Source: Corynebacterium jeikeium (GTDB lineage: Bacteria > Actinomycetota > Actinomycetes > Mycobacteriales > Mycobacteriaceae). From it: DNA of 64,000 nucleotides. This document shows, one piece after another, positions 45,437-54,891 of this stretch; position 1 is the stretch's first letter; each line of letters opens with the position of its first letter. The DNA is taken from the NCBI GenBank assembly GCA_003955985.1, contig CP033784.1, forward strand, positions 62,001 through 126,000. Direction: 5' to 3'. Position numbers and translations under genes: made by a program. A model generated the notes under the pieces. That model was not told the origin of the DNA and did no database searches. It saw nothing but the letters and a program-made list of their open reading frames with translations.

Positions 45437-46645
45437 GTGACTAGCGCTAACGAAAACCCCGAACAGATCGAAGGACTACGGCCAGAAGATCCCGGATTCC
45501 GCCGCGCGCTTATCGCTGTGCTCTTCGCCGGCCTGGCATCGTTCCAAGCGCTCTACGCAACGCAGGCGCTGCTGCCCACGCTTTCCGACGAGCTATCGGT
45601 CGACCCCGCCACCGCCGCGCTGACGGTATCCGCCACCACCGGCGGCTTGGCCTGTGCGATTATCCCGGTGTCCATTTTGTCGGAACGCTTTGGACGCAGA
45701 CGCGTGATCGTCATCAGCGCATTTGTGGCAACGCTACTGGGGCTCGTGGTGTCAATCGCGCCGGGCATCGGTTCGATGATTGCTCTGCGCCTGCTGCAGG
45801 GCATTGTCATTGCCGGTGTTCCCGCAGTGGCCATGGCCTATGTCAGTGAGGAAGTCCACGCCGACCATGTCAGTCGCGTGATGGGGCTGTATATCTCGGG
45901 CACGACAGTCGGTGGCCTGCTCGGCCGTATCATTCCGTCCATTGTGTTGGAGTTCGCCTCTTGGCGGATGGCGATTGCGGTCTCGGCGACGGTGGCGTTC
46001 ATCTTCGCCGTTCTGACCTGGTACTTCCTGCCTCAACAGCGTCGGTTTACGCCGAAACAGCTGTCGTTTGCAGGGGAGGGGCAGGCCATTGCCCGTCACG
46101 TGCGTGACCCGCGTATTCTCGCGCTGTGCGCCCTGGCGTTCCTGTTTATGGGGTCATTTGTCTCCCTGTACAACTACCTGGGCTTCCGACTGGGCGATAA
46201 GTTCGGACTCTCCCCGGCACTGGCAGGGTTCGTATTTATTCTCTACCTGTCGGGCACGTGGTCGTCGGCACGCGCGGGTGTGTGGGCGAAGACGGTGAGC
46301 CGCCGTCGCCTCATCGCCATTGCGACTCTGGCCGCGTGCGTGGGCCTGGGGCTGGCGCTGCTGCCGTGGCTGCCCGCGCTAATTGTGGGCGTGCTAGTTT
46401 TCACGGCCTCGTTCTTCGTGGCGCACTCACTGTCCTCGTCCGGCGTGGGGCTGGTGGCTCAGCGCGACCGCGCCGAGGCATCATCGATGTACCTGTTCAG
46501 CTACTACGCGGGTTCGTCCATTGTCGGTTGGGTCTCCGGCATGGTGTTCAGCCGCTTTGAGTGGGCAGGGCTGATTCCGTGGCTGGTGGCGCTGTCCTTC
46601 GTCGCGGGCGCGTGTGCTGTGGCGGGGCTGAAGCCGCGGCGATAG
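45437..46645 (+). CDS. MFS transporter (12 TM, YnfM/AraJ-like)
   Basis: 402 residues, start GTG 45437. Twelve hydrophobic segments are visible. Helix 1 carries ALYATQALLPTLSDELSVDP, and motif A is SERFGRRRVIVISAF. It resembles YnfM-type inner-membrane exporters of unknown or broad substrate. The 107-bp divergent gap to the enoyl-reductase-like gene must hold both promoters. Confidence 0.88.
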   Translation: MTSANENPEQIEGLRPEDPGFRRALIAVLFAGLASFQALYATQALLPTLSDELSVDPATAALTVSATTGGLACAIIPVSILSERFGRRRVIVISAFVATLLGLVVSIAPGIGSMIALRLLQGIVIAGVPAVAMAYVSEEVHADHVSRVMGLYISGTTVGGLLGRIIPSIVLEFASWRMAIAVSATVAFIFAVLTWYFLPQQRRFTPKQLSFAGEGQAIARHVRDPRILALCALAFLFMGSFVSLYNYLGFRLGDKFGLSPALAGFVFILYLSGTWSSARAGVWAKTVSRRRLIAIATLAACVGLGLALLPWLPALIVGVLVFTASFFVAHSLSSSGVGLVAQRDRAEASSMYLFSYYAGSSIVGWVSGMVFSRFEWAGLIPWLVALSFVAGACAVAGLKPRR

Positions 46646-46688
46646 GTGGCGAAACCGGCAGCAAGGCGCATTTAGGCACCGCGTAAAG

Positions 46689-46730
46689 AACCCTTAATGT
46701 AAAAAACAGTGATTTTTTACATTAAGGGTT
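46689..46730. repeat. 18-bp perfect inverted repeat upstream of the Fic gene
   Basis: Arms AACCCTTAATGTAAAAAA (46689-46706) and its exact complement (46713-46730) enclose CAGTGA. It could be a bidirectional terminator for the MFS gene or, given further TGTAAA copies at 46749-46756 and 46763-46768 and a GTAAAGAAC direct repeat (46683-46691, 46764-46772), an operator for the Fic gene. Confidence 0.85.
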
Positions 46731-46796
46731 AGTTTTTAGGGCACTATATGTAAAAAGCATCATGTAAAGAACACCGGGGAAAGAAGAGAGCTCGCC

Positions 46797-48068
46797 GTGA
46801 AGCACTATCCGCTTAAGAGGATCTTCCACATGTCCGCACATGATGCGGAACAGACAGTGGAAGGCGAATACCAGTCACGCAAAGACTCCCCGTCGACGAT
46901 TCAGTGGCACTTTCCGCTGGGGCAGTGGCCGCTCTTTTGCTGCATTACAAGCGATCTCGCGGCCAAGATTGAAAAGATTCTGTCTCTAGAGCTACAGATC
47001 TCACAGTTGTGGAATCGCCTGCCGGGTGCAGCGCGGACTCACTATCTTTTCAATCTGCTCCTGGCCGAGGTGGTAGCCACCAATGAAATTGAGGGGATCC
47101 ACTCCACACGGCGAGAAGTCGCGGAGGCGTTGGACAACACTTCGGGAACCCAGTACAAGCGCTTCCATGAATTCAGTCAGCTCTATTTCCGGTTGGCCAA
47201 CGATGAGCGGATTGAGTTTCCGACAACGCTCACAGAAATCCGTCAGCAGTACGATAAACTTCTCGGCGATGAAATTGCCGCCGAAGATGAGTTAGACGGT
47301 GAACTCTTCAGGGCAGCAACGGTCACGATTACCGATGGGCAACAACAGGTTCATCGAGGTGTTGAAAGCGAAGCTGCCATTCACCAACTCCTCAATGAGT
47401 TCCTGGCAACGGTGAATTCCGCAGAGGACAATCGGCTGATTCGAATCTTGGCAAGCCATTTCATGTTCGAATTCGTTCACCCGTTTTATGACGGCAACGG
47501 CCGGATGGGACGTTTTCTACTGTCCGTGGCTTTGCGGGAGGCACTCTCGACCGCCACAGCGCTGACTATTTCCCGCCAACTCGCTGAGGATAAAGCGAAG
47601 TATTACAAGGCTTTTACCACTACGGAAGACCCAATGAACCGGGGAGAAGTCACTTTCTTCGTCGAGGCGATGGCTGATGTCATTCTGAATGCACAGCAGT
47701 ATTTGCTGGAAGAGCTGCAGATGAAGTCTTACCAGTGCGAAAGGCTTGAACAGCGGATAGCTGAGCTATCTAACTCGCCCGAGCGGGTGCTGCCTGTGTC
47801 GCTTACAGGAAACGAGATTGGCACGCTATACGTCCTGGCACAGGTTCGGTTGTTCGGGCCCGAATATGGAATCAAGCTCGAACACGTCGCTGACACCGTC
47901 GGCAAGGAAAAGCGGACAGCGCGAAAGTATCTCGCCGAGTTAGAGGCGGCAGGATTGGCAATGCCCACGAGCCGCCGCCCGCTGCGATTCCAGCTGGCAC
48001 CGGCGGGAGTAGATCTCTTAGGCCTTGAACCCGCCGACCATGAATCTGCTTCCAGAACCTACTTCTGA
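46797..48068 (+). CDS. Fic-domain protein (AMPylase-type) with C-terminal winged helix
   Basis: 423 residues from GTG 46797; ATG 46830 is an alternative. A Fic_N region (about 60-130) contains the autoinhibitory motif TNEIEG (residues 95-100, S/T-x-x-x-E-G), placing it in the class with an N-terminal inhibitory helix. The catalytic HPFYDGNGRMGR (228-239) is complete, so nucleotidyl transfer to a target hydroxyl is possible. The C-terminus (about 360-410; LEHVADTVGKEKRTARKYLAELEAAGL) is a winged-helix DNA-binding segment, suggesting autoregulation through the upstream palindrome. No antitoxin gene is adjacent. The stop overlaps the convergent Rieske gene by 10 bp. Confidence 0.92.
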   Translation: MKHYPLKRIFHMSAHDAEQTVEGEYQSRKDSPSTIQWHFPLGQWPLFCCITSDLAAKIEKILSLELQISQLWNRLPGAARTHYLFNLLLAEVVATNEIEGIHSTRREVAEALDNTSGTQYKRFHEFSQLYFRLANDERIEFPTTLTEIRQQYDKLLGDEIAAEDELDGELFRAATVTITDGQQQVHRGVESEAAIHQLLNEFLATVNSAEDNRLIRILASHFMFEFVHPFYDGNGRMGRFLLSVALREALSTATALTISRQLAEDKAKYYKAFTTTEDPMNRGEVTFFVEAMADVILNAQQYLLEELQMKSYQCERLEQRIAELSNSPERVLPVSLTGNEIGTLYVLAQVRLFGPEYGIKLEHVADTVGKEKRTARKYLAELEAAGLAMPTSRRPLRFQLAPAGVDLLGLEPADHESASRTYF

Positions 48069-48445
48069 CCCACAATCAGCTCAGTGCCATCGGCTGACAG
48101 CGGAGCCTGGCCAGCGGGCTTACGCGAGGGGCCAGAAACAACCTGACCAGTAGCAATATCAAAGTGGGAGTTGTGGTTCGGGCAAATCATCACACCATTG
48201 CTGACCTCAGTGATGCGACCATTCTGGTGCGGGCACGAACTGGAGAAAGCGGCGAACTTGCCCTCCTCCGGCTGCGTGACGACGTAATTGCCGATAACCA
48301 CACCGCCGCCAACCGGAATGTCGGCAGCGTCAACCTTCTCCACCGCAGACTTTGGTGCACAAGCGGCTACGAGTGCGCCAGCTGCAGTGGCGGCAGTTCC
48401 CAGGAGGAAACGACGACGGGAGCACGGGGAGACATCAGAACTCAT
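48059..48445 (-). CDS. Exported Rieske [2Fe-2S] protein (Tat, lipoprotein)
   Basis: 128 residues. A Tat signal (SRRRFLLGTAATAAG) runs into a lipobox-like LVAAC, so the protein is probably exported folded and lipid-anchored. The Rieske ligands are present: CPHQNG and CPNHNSHFD. It is a small stand-alone electron carrier, similar to actinobacterial Rieske lipoproteins whose partners are unknown; it is not the QcrA subunit of the bc1 complex, which is larger. Confidence 0.9.
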   Translation of the reverse strand: MSSDVSPCSRRRFLLGTAATAAGALVAACAPKSAVEKVDAADIPVGGGVVIGNYVVTQPEEGKFAAFSSSCPHQNGRITEVSNGVMICPNHNSHFDIATGQVVSGPSRKPAGQAPLSADGTELIVGQK

Positions 48446-48475
48446 GGCACTGAGATTACCTTCATTTGATTACCT

Positions 48476-49198
48476 TTATTTCTTATACGAGCGTTCACCG
48501 AAGATAGCGCGTCCCACACGCACGGTGGTCGCTCCCTCGGCGATGGCTTCGCGGTAGTCGCCGGACATCCCCATTGACAGTTCGTCGAGGCTGACACCCT
48601 CCGGCAAATCCCCGAGCAGACTGTCGCGCAGCTGGCGCAGCTCCGCGAATGCCTTGCGGACATTCGGGTCATTCTGGGCCGCGATGGTCATAAACCCGCG
48701 CAGGCGCAGGTTCGGGTACTCGCCATCGGGGCCGAACATGCGGACAAACTCCGCTGCGTGGCTCGGCGCCAGGCCCGACTTCTGCGGCTCGCGGGAGACA
48801 TTGACCTGAATCAACACATCGAGCGTGCGATCGGCATCAGCCAAGCGGCGCTGCAGCGCTCCGGCCACCTTCGGTCGGTCCAGCGCCTGAAACTCATCAG
48901 CACAGCTGACCAAGTGGCCGGCCTTATTCGTCTGCAGTGGACCGATGATGGCCATATGTGGTGCTTTCTCGCCGAAGGCCTCCCGGAATACCTCCGCCTT
49001 GGCCACCGCTTCCTGGACGCGGTTTTCCGCCAGGCCAGCGCAGCCGGCTGCCGCGAGCTCCGGCCAGGATTCCACCAGGGCGTCGACAGGCACAGTCTTG
49101 CTGACGGGCAGCAGACGGACCTCGGAGGGCTGACGCCCGGCTCGTCGGCAAGCGTCGTCGATCTCGGAGCGAACCTTGCGATAGTTTTCCACGAACAT
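48476..49198 (-). CDS. YggS-family PLP homeostasis protein
   Basis: 240 residues from ATG 49198 (MFVENYRKVRSEID); the Shine-Dalgarno GGGAGG is only one base from that ATG and seven from GTG 49192, so GTG may be the true start. A longer frame to 49393 runs through the divergent promoter and is rejected. The PLP Lys is in LLPVSKTVPVDAL; LAENRVQEA and HMAIIGPLQTNKAGHL are family signatures. It binds PLP and balances its level and that of related amino acids. Confidence 0.92.
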   Translation of the reverse strand: MFVENYRKVRSEIDDACRRAGRQPSEVRLLPVSKTVPVDALVESWPELAAAGCAGLAENRVQEAVAKAEVFREAFGEKAPHMAIIGPLQTNKAGHLVSCADEFQALDRPKVAGALQRRLADADRTLDVLIQVNVSREPQKSGLAPSHAAEFVRMFGPDGEYPNLRLRGFMTIAAQNDPNVRKAFAELRQLRDSLLGDLPEGVSLDELSMGMSGDYREAIAEGATTVRVGRAIFGERSYKK

Positions 49199-49249
49199 AC
49201 CTCCCACTCTAAGGCCTGAGTAGGAAGAACAGTGCGGTAGTGTCGAATC

Positions 49250-50449
49250 ATGCTCATGGACAGACTCTCGACGCTTTCCGTCATGCAGAGACGGATCTTG
49301 GCAATTGTATTTGGGCTGGTGTCGCTGGTCGTTGTCATCGACTTCATCTATCTTGCGGCAACTGCCTACATGATGGACCTCGAGGTCTTCCAAGACGCCG
49401 GCTGGGCGCTACGACGAGACCAGGATCTCTACTCACCAGAGTTTCCCACCAGATCGGGTTTCCGCTTCATCTACCCACCCTTTGCAGCGCTGCTGTTTTA
49501 CCCGCTGACCTGGGCGGGGCCGGTCACCCTGCAAATCATCTGGACGTTCGCCACGCTGGCGGCGGTGTGGGCGATGCTGTGGATGGTCTTCACTCGTCTC
49601 GGCTCTGAGCGTCCGAAGCTGATGGCTACCTGCCTGCTCGGGGTGGTGATGCTGCTCGACCCGCTGCGCGCCAACGTGCTCTTCGGGCAGATCAACGTCT
49701 TCCTCGCGCTGCTGGTGGTCTCCGATGTGCTGGGCTTTTTGCCCAAGAAGCTGCGTGGATTGGGCGTGGGTATCGCGGCGGGTATCAAGATCACCCCCGC
49801 GGCATATGCGCTGGTGTTCCTCATGCGCCGTGACTTTGCGGCCGTGGCCAAGAGCTTCTGCTGGTTCCTGGTGACCGTCGCCATTGGTTTCGCCGTGCGC
49901 TTTAAAGAGTCCATCTACTTCTGGACCGATGAGTTCTTCGCCGGCAACCGCGGTGGCGCCCCGGCTTACGAGGCCAACCAGGCGTTCAGTGGTCTGCTCG
50001 CCCGTGCCGGGGTGGAGGGCACTGCGCTCGATATTGGCATCTACGGTTTCTTCCTCTTTGGTGCCATCGCCGCTGCTTTCGTGGCGTGGATCTACCACCG
50101 CAATGGCTATGAGGTCGCAGCCCTCGGTTTCGTCGCGCTGGCGGTCAGCTTTGCTGGACCGTACGCGGTCAGCCACCACTGGTCGATTGTCATGGTCTTT
50201 GTGCCGCTGGTGCTCTTCGTCCGCGAGATCGGGAACATCGTTGTCGGCACCTTGTTCATGATCGCCCACTGGTGGGCGCCGTACAAGGTCTTCGTGGGCA
50301 ACGACTTCGGTCACGCCGCGGGCGTGGGGCAGTGGTTCTACGGCAACATGCAGGGAATCATGGGCGGCGTGCTCTTCTTCACCTGCCTGGGCTACGCAAT
50401 CTACCTCTGGTACAAACCCAGTCGCGTGCGGGCGCAGGCAGTTGCTTAA
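49250..50449 (+). CDS. GT87-family membrane glycosyltransferase (DUF2029)
   Basis: 399 residues with about ten membrane helices. The GT-C type catalytic Asp is likely in MDLEVFQDAGWAL, the first extracellular loop, followed by YPPFAALLFYPL; GINVF-like FGQINVFLALL is typical of GT87. Family members are polyprenyl-phosphate-mannose-dependent alpha-mannosyltransferases acting on lipomannan and PIMs in corynebacteria and mycobacteria. The exact linkage formed is not visible. Convergent with hrpB. Confidence 0.88.
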   Translation: MLMDRLSTLSVMQRRILAIVFGLVSLVVVIDFIYLAATAYMMDLEVFQDAGWALRRDQDLYSPEFPTRSGFRFIYPPFAALLFYPLTWAGPVTLQIIWTFATLAAVWAMLWMVFTRLGSERPKLMATCLLGVVMLLDPLRANVLFGQINVFLALLVVSDVLGFLPKKLRGLGVGIAAGIKITPAAYALVFLMRRDFAAVAKSFCWFLVTVAIGFAVRFKESIYFWTDEFFAGNRGGAPAYEANQAFSGLLARAGVEGTALDIGIYGFFLFGAIAAAFVAWIYHRNGYEVAALGFVALAVSFAGPYAVSHHWSIVMVFVPLVLFVREIGNIVVGTLFMIAHWWAPYKVFVGNDFGHAAGVGQWFYGNMQGIMGGVLFFTCLGYAIYLWYKPSRVRAQAVA

Positions 50450-50461
50450 CGACGAGCCTGC

Positions 50462-52879
50462 TTAACGACGGCGCTTCGTTCTCGCAGTAGCCTGCTCCTC
50501 CCACGGGTTCTCCGGCCACGGGTGCTTGGGGTAACGGCCCCGCATCTCGGAGCGAACCTGTGCGTAGGCGCCATTCCAGAAACTTTCCAAGTCTCCAGTG
50601 ACCGCGAGTGGTCGCTGAGCCGGTGACAGTAAGTGCATTGTCACCGGCTTTTCCAATACCTGCGGGGTCTCCGCCAGGCCAAAGCACTCCTGCAACTTCA
50701 CAGCCAGGACAATCTGCGCCTCTTCGTCGGTGGGGTCCTCCGGGTACTCCAGGCGAATCTTAGAACCGGATGGGACCTCCAGGCGTTCGGGCACCAACCG
50801 GTCGAAGTCCGTAGCCTCCGGCCAGGGCAGCAGGCGGCGGAGGTGCTCGGCATCCAAAGTCGGAGGGGTCGGGCGGTCCAGCTCGCCAGCGAAGAGGAGC
50901 TCGGCCTGGGCCGCAAGCCCTGCGGGGGAGACATCCGGCCATGGGGCACCGCGATGAGTGTGGAGAAAGGCCATGCGGCGGCGGAGCTGTTCGGTGTCGC
51001 GGTCGAGGTTGGGGGCGGCGTCGGCAAGCGTGTTGGCAAGCCAGGTGGAGTTGGCGGCAATGCACTGCTCGGGCGTCGGGGAGACCTGGCGGGATGACAG
51101 TTCGATGGCGCCGAGCAGGTCGCGCTCGCGGGCGCGAACACGGCCCTGTTCGACGCGCGCCGTGGTCTCCGTGCGGGCGAGGTGGCCGGCGGCGAGCATG
51201 GCGATTTCCAGGTCAATCGCCTCGCCGTCGCGAATCAGCGCGCGCCCATGGGAGAGCCGCGAGATGTCGGCGGCCGCGATCCATTCGTGGCCGCGCAGGT
51301 CAGAACCACGGGTGAGTTCCGCTGCGGTGCCGCCGGTGAAGAGGTATTCGTCGGAGTTCGCACTGCGGCGTCGCCCGATGAAATCCGGCCACGCCAGGGC
51401 CGTGACCAGAGCGGGGATGTCCGAGGGCAGCAGGTTGGCGGGGGCCGCAGTATCCAGCTCAATGCGGCGCACCTGCTTGGCCAAGCCGCGGGCATCGGTG
51501 AGTTTCTCCACCGCGCGTGCGACCGCGCCCGCGTGCTCCGGCATCATGGCTGTGGCGGTCAGTAGCGCGCGTCCCATGCGCGGATGCACCGGCAGGGTAG
51601 CCAGGGTGCGGCCGAGCTCCGTGATGTCACCGGTCTCATCAACAGCACCCAGGCCAGCGAGAATGCGGTTTGCGACCTCCGCGTGGTGGGGTGGTGGGGC
51701 GTCGAGAAGCATCAGTCCCTGCATCCCCGGTGTGCCCCACGCGGCGGCGTCGAGGAGCGCTTGGGTCAGGTCGGCGACCTCGATTTCCGGCGCGGGCCAG
51801 GCGGGAAAGGACGCGAATTCCGACTGGGAGACGCAGCGCACCACGATGCCCGGGCCCTCACGTCCCGCTCGGCCAGCGCGCTGGTTCGCGGAGGACTGCG
51901 CACACGAGCTGGTGACCAGGCCGGAGAAGCCACGCGCAATGTCGAGTCGCGGTCCGCGCGCGAGGCAGGCGTCGACAACGGCGCGCACGCCCGGCACAGT
52001 CACGGATGATTCCGCAATCGCGGTGGACACAATCACGCGCCTACCGTCCGCTTGCCGACGGAACACGCGGTCCTGCTCCTCGGAGCTCTGCTGGCCGTGC
52101 AGCGTCAGCACCGCCACCTCCGAGGAGTCCGCGATATAGCCTGCGCAGCGTTCCACCTCTCGGACGCCGGGGAGGAAAACCAGCACATCACCGGCGGCTT
52201 CTTCCGCGAGTGTGCCGGCCTGTGCAGCAACGTGCTGTAGGAAGTCGTCGGTCACACCGCGTGCATCCAGCCGTTGCGGAAAAGGCGCGTAGCGGATGTC
52301 CAGCGGAAAGATCTCCGCCTCCGCCGCCACAATGGGAGCCGGGGTGGAGCCGCCGAGCAAGGCCGCGAACTTCGGCGCGTCCACTGTTGCCGACATAGCG
52401 ACAAGGCGCAGGTCATCGCGGATATCCCGCAAGTCGCGCGCCATCGCCAACACTAAATCGGTATCCAAGCCGCGCTCGTGCACCTCGTCGATGAGCACCG
52501 CGCTGGCATCCACGTCGCCGTCGCGCAGCAGTCGACGCAGCAGCACACCGGGAGTGACAAACTCCACGCGGGTGGCGCGGGAAACTTTTGTGTCGCCACG
52601 CACCGAGTAACCAACTTCCCCACCGAGCTTCGTGCCCGACAGCTGTGCCAACCGCCGCGCTGCCGAGCGCACCGCCACACGCCGGGGAGCCGTGACCACA
52701 ATGCGGCCGCCCAGGGTGTTGGCTACTGCCGGCGGAACCAAAGTGGTCTTGCCGGTGCCCGGTGGGGCTTGGACTACTACGTCGTGGTCGCGCACGGCGT
52801 CGGCAAGCGAGGCGAGCTGCGACGCGAACGGCAGGCCTGCAGAAATGTTCTGCAAATTGAACTGGAAATCGGTGCTCAT
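50462..52879 (-). CDS. hrpB: ATP-dependent RNA helicase HrpB
   Basis: 805 residues from ATG 52879, where the family alignment starts (a frame to 52978 exists). A DExH helicase: Walker A GTGKT (41-45), DEVHERGLD, MSATVD, and QRAGRAGREGPG, then the HrpB-specific C-terminal region ending in PRYPKHPWPENPW. HrpB is a non-essential bacterial helicase whose RNA targets are largely unknown. Its promoter lies in the 43-bp gap to the divergent CDF gene. Confidence 0.93.
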   Translation of the reverse strand: MSTDFQFNLQNISAGLPFASQLASLADAVRDHDVVVQAPPGTGKTTLVPPAVANTLGGRIVVTAPRRVAVRSAARRLAQLSGTKLGGEVGYSVRGDTKVSRATRVEFVTPGVLLRRLLRDGDVDASAVLIDEVHERGLDTDLVLAMARDLRDIRDDLRLVAMSATVDAPKFAALLGGSTPAPIVAAEAEIFPLDIRYAPFPQRLDARGVTDDFLQHVAAQAGTLAEEAAGDVLVFLPGVREVERCAGYIADSSEVAVLTLHGQQSSEEQDRVFRRQADGRRVIVSTAIAESSVTVPGVRAVVDACLARGPRLDIARGFSGLVTSSCAQSSANQRAGRAGREGPGIVVRCVSQSEFASFPAWPAPEIEVADLTQALLDAAAWGTPGMQGLMLLDAPPPHHAEVANRILAGLGAVDETGDITELGRTLATLPVHPRMGRALLTATAMMPEHAGAVARAVEKLTDARGLAKQVRRIELDTAAPANLLPSDIPALVTALAWPDFIGRRRSANSDEYLFTGGTAAELTRGSDLRGHEWIAAADISRLSHGRALIRDGEAIDLEIAMLAAGHLARTETTARVEQGRVRARERDLLGAIELSSRQVSPTPEQCIAANSTWLANTLADAAPNLDRDTEQLRRRMAFLHTHRGAPWPDVSPAGLAAQAELLFAGELDRPTPPTLDAEHLRRLLPWPEATDFDRLVPERLEVPSGSKIRLEYPEDPTDEEAQIVLAVKLQECFGLAETPQVLEKPVTMHLLSPAQRPLAVTGDLESFWNGAYAQVRSEMRGRYPKHPWPENPWEEQATARTKRRR

Positions 52880-52922
52880 AGAACTGGTAGTAACTCCGGA
52901 CAGGCGGGTAAAGTGCCCGCAT

Positions 52923-53816
52923 ATGCAGGACTTATCTCGTTTTGGTTGGCTTTCAGTGGGGGCGGCGGTCGTCACCATCGCGCTGAAGTTTTGGGGCTAC
53001 ACTCTAACCGGATCGGTGGGCCTGCTTTCCGACGCGACGGAGTCGATTGTCAATCTGGTTGCGGCAGTTGTCGCAATTATCGTGCTCAAGGTTATCGCGC
53101 GGCCCGCGGACCGCGATCATGAGTTCGGCCATTCCAAGGCAGAGTACTTCTCGGCCGGGCTGGAAGGTGCCATGATCTTCGTGGCGGCGGCGGCCATTAT
53201 TTATGTCTCCATCGAGCGGTTGGTGAACCCGCAGCCGATTGAGCAGATTGGCCTGGGCCTCGTCGTGACCGTAATTGCCTCGGTGATCAATGGTGCGGTG
53301 GCGCTGGTTCTGCTTAAGGCCGGGCGCCACCACAACTCCCTGGCGCTGACCGCCGACGGTAAGCATCTGATGACCGACGTGTGGACCTCCGCCGGCGTTC
53401 TGGCGGGTGTGGCTCTGGTGTGGGCTACCGGCCTGTGGTGGCTCGACCCGATTATCGCGCTGGCCGTGGCCGTAAACATCCTGGTCACCGGCTACAAGCT
53501 GCTGCGCGATTCCGGTAACGGCCTGATGGACAAGGCCATGGAGGGCGACGACCGCGTGGCGGTGGATGAGATTTTGGCCTCGCACCGTGACCGGAGTCGT
53601 GGCATCGACGTCCACGAAATCCGCACTCGCGAGTCGGGGTATCAGAAGTTCATTGAGTTTCATGTGCTGGTGCCGGGCGCGTGGAGCGTGGAGCGCGGTC
53701 ACGATGTGCTTACCGCGATGGAAGATGAGCTGCGGGAGCGTTTCCCAGGTGTGCATATCTCCTCGCATCTGGAGCCAATTGAGGACGAACGCGCCTATGG
53801 GGATGTGCAGTTGTAA
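52923..53816 (+). CDS. Cation diffusion facilitator (CDF) metal exporter
   Basis: 297 residues from ATG 52923; a frame reaching 52632 overlaps hrpB and is rejected. Six helices; metal-site residues in GLLSDATESIVNL (helix 2) and in DHEFGHSKAEYFSAG between helices; C-terminal cytoplasmic domain (about 205-297) with HEIRTRESG. CDF proteins export Zn, Fe or Mn in exchange for protons. It is probably a Zn/Fe-type FieF-like member. Confidence 0.9.
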   Translation: MQDLSRFGWLSVGAAVVTIALKFWGYTLTGSVGLLSDATESIVNLVAAVVAIIVLKVIARPADRDHEFGHSKAEYFSAGLEGAMIFVAAAAIIYVSIERLVNPQPIEQIGLGLVVTVIASVINGAVALVLLKAGRHHNSLALTADGKHLMTDVWTSAGVLAGVALVWATGLWWLDPIIALAVAVNILVTGYKLLRDSGNGLMDKAMEGDDRVAVDEILASHRDRSRGIDVHEIRTRESGYQKFIEFHVLVPGAWSVERGHDVLTAMEDELRERFPGVHISSHLEPIEDERAYGDVQL

Positions 53817-53925
53817 CGCGTGTGAGGCAAATTCCACGAAAGCGCTGAAAGTGATGAGCCTTACACTTTAAGATTGTGTATACAAAATCATGCACTGTTT
53901 AAGTCCACTCGAAGGAACTGCATAA

Positions 53926-54873
53926 ATGACCTCCGAAGCCTCAACCACTTCCACTGGGGATAGCCGTTTTTCCGCGAAGAGCCCGAAGTTGCCGGAGCCG
54001 TGCCCTCGGCAGGACATCATTATTCCGGCTAATGACCGCGTCCTGCTGCGCGGAACCATGTTCCGCCCGAAGGAGAACCCAGAGAACATTCCCAACGGCA
54101 TCATCACCGTTCACTCCGGTACCGGTGTGCCGCAGGGTTTCTACCACCGTTTCGCTGAGACCGTGGCAGAAAAGGGCTACGGCGTTATCACCTATGACTA
54201 CCGCGGAATTGGCCAGTCCGCTCTGAAGACTGACCAGAACAATGAAGACATCCGGATGTCGGACTGGATCACCAAGGATATTCCGGGTGTGATTGAGTGG
54301 GCCAAGGAGACCTACCCGGACGTGCCGCACTTCGCTGTCGGCCACGCGGTTGGTGGTCACGGCATCGTCTACGCCGGCTCCGAGGGCACCTATGACGCAG
54401 CGGCGTTGGTCAACTGCCGCGGTATGCGTATTTCCAAGGTGCCGTCAGTGGCGGGCAAGGTCCGCGCATTCTTCATCTTCAATATTCTCGGCCCGATTAG
54501 CGGTTTCATTACCGGCCATATTCCGGCGTCGGCGTGGCGTCTGGCTGTTGAGCCGCCGAACGGTGTCATGCGTCAGTGGGCTCGCTGGGCTCGCAAGGAA
54601 GGCTACTTCTTCGACGACTCCGAGTTCGACTTCGCTAACCGCTTCTCCAAGGCTCCGCAGCCGTTCCTGTCCATCCGCGTTCCGGATGATTACTGGACTG
54701 AGGAGTCCTCGGCAGACCTGATCACCAATGTGATGAGCTCTGCTGAAAAGATTGAAAAGCGCCAGGCTCAGCCGGCTGGCGGCAAGGGCGTGGGCTACGG
54801 TGGTTACTTCCGCTCCGGTCACGAGAAGGAGTGGGACGAGCTGCTGGCCTGGTTCCAGGCCAACAAGGGCTAA
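53926..54873 (+). CDS. Alpha/beta-hydrolase-fold protein with Ala in nucleophile elbow
   Basis: A 315-residue protein of the COG4757-like alpha/beta hydrolase group: TVHSGTGVPQGFYHRFAE near the N-terminus, GYGVITYDYRGIGQS, and the nucleophile elbow AVGHAVGGHG at 137-146. There Ala141 stands where Ser is expected (codon GCG, not a single-base read of a Ser codon such as AGC; TCG would differ by one base). A late His (YFRSGHEKEW) is kept. It may therefore be non-hydrolytic or use another residue. The Shine-Dalgarno GAAGGA is good. The intergenic 53817-53925 carries its promoter. Confidence 0.85.
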   Translation: MTSEASTTSTGDSRFSAKSPKLPEPCPRQDIIIPANDRVLLRGTMFRPKENPENIPNGIITVHSGTGVPQGFYHRFAETVAEKGYGVITYDYRGIGQSALKTDQNNEDIRMSDWITKDIPGVIEWAKETYPDVPHFAVGHAVGGHGIVYAGSEGTYDAAALVNCRGMRISKVPSVAGKVRAFFIFNILGPISGFITGHIPASAWRLAVEPPNGVMRQWARWARKEGYFFDDSEFDFANRFSKAPQPFLSIRVPDDYWTEESSADLITNVMSSAEKIEKRQAQPAGGKGVGYGGYFRSGHEKEWDELLAWFQANKG

Positions 54874-54891
54874 GTAGGAGGTTTTATAGCG

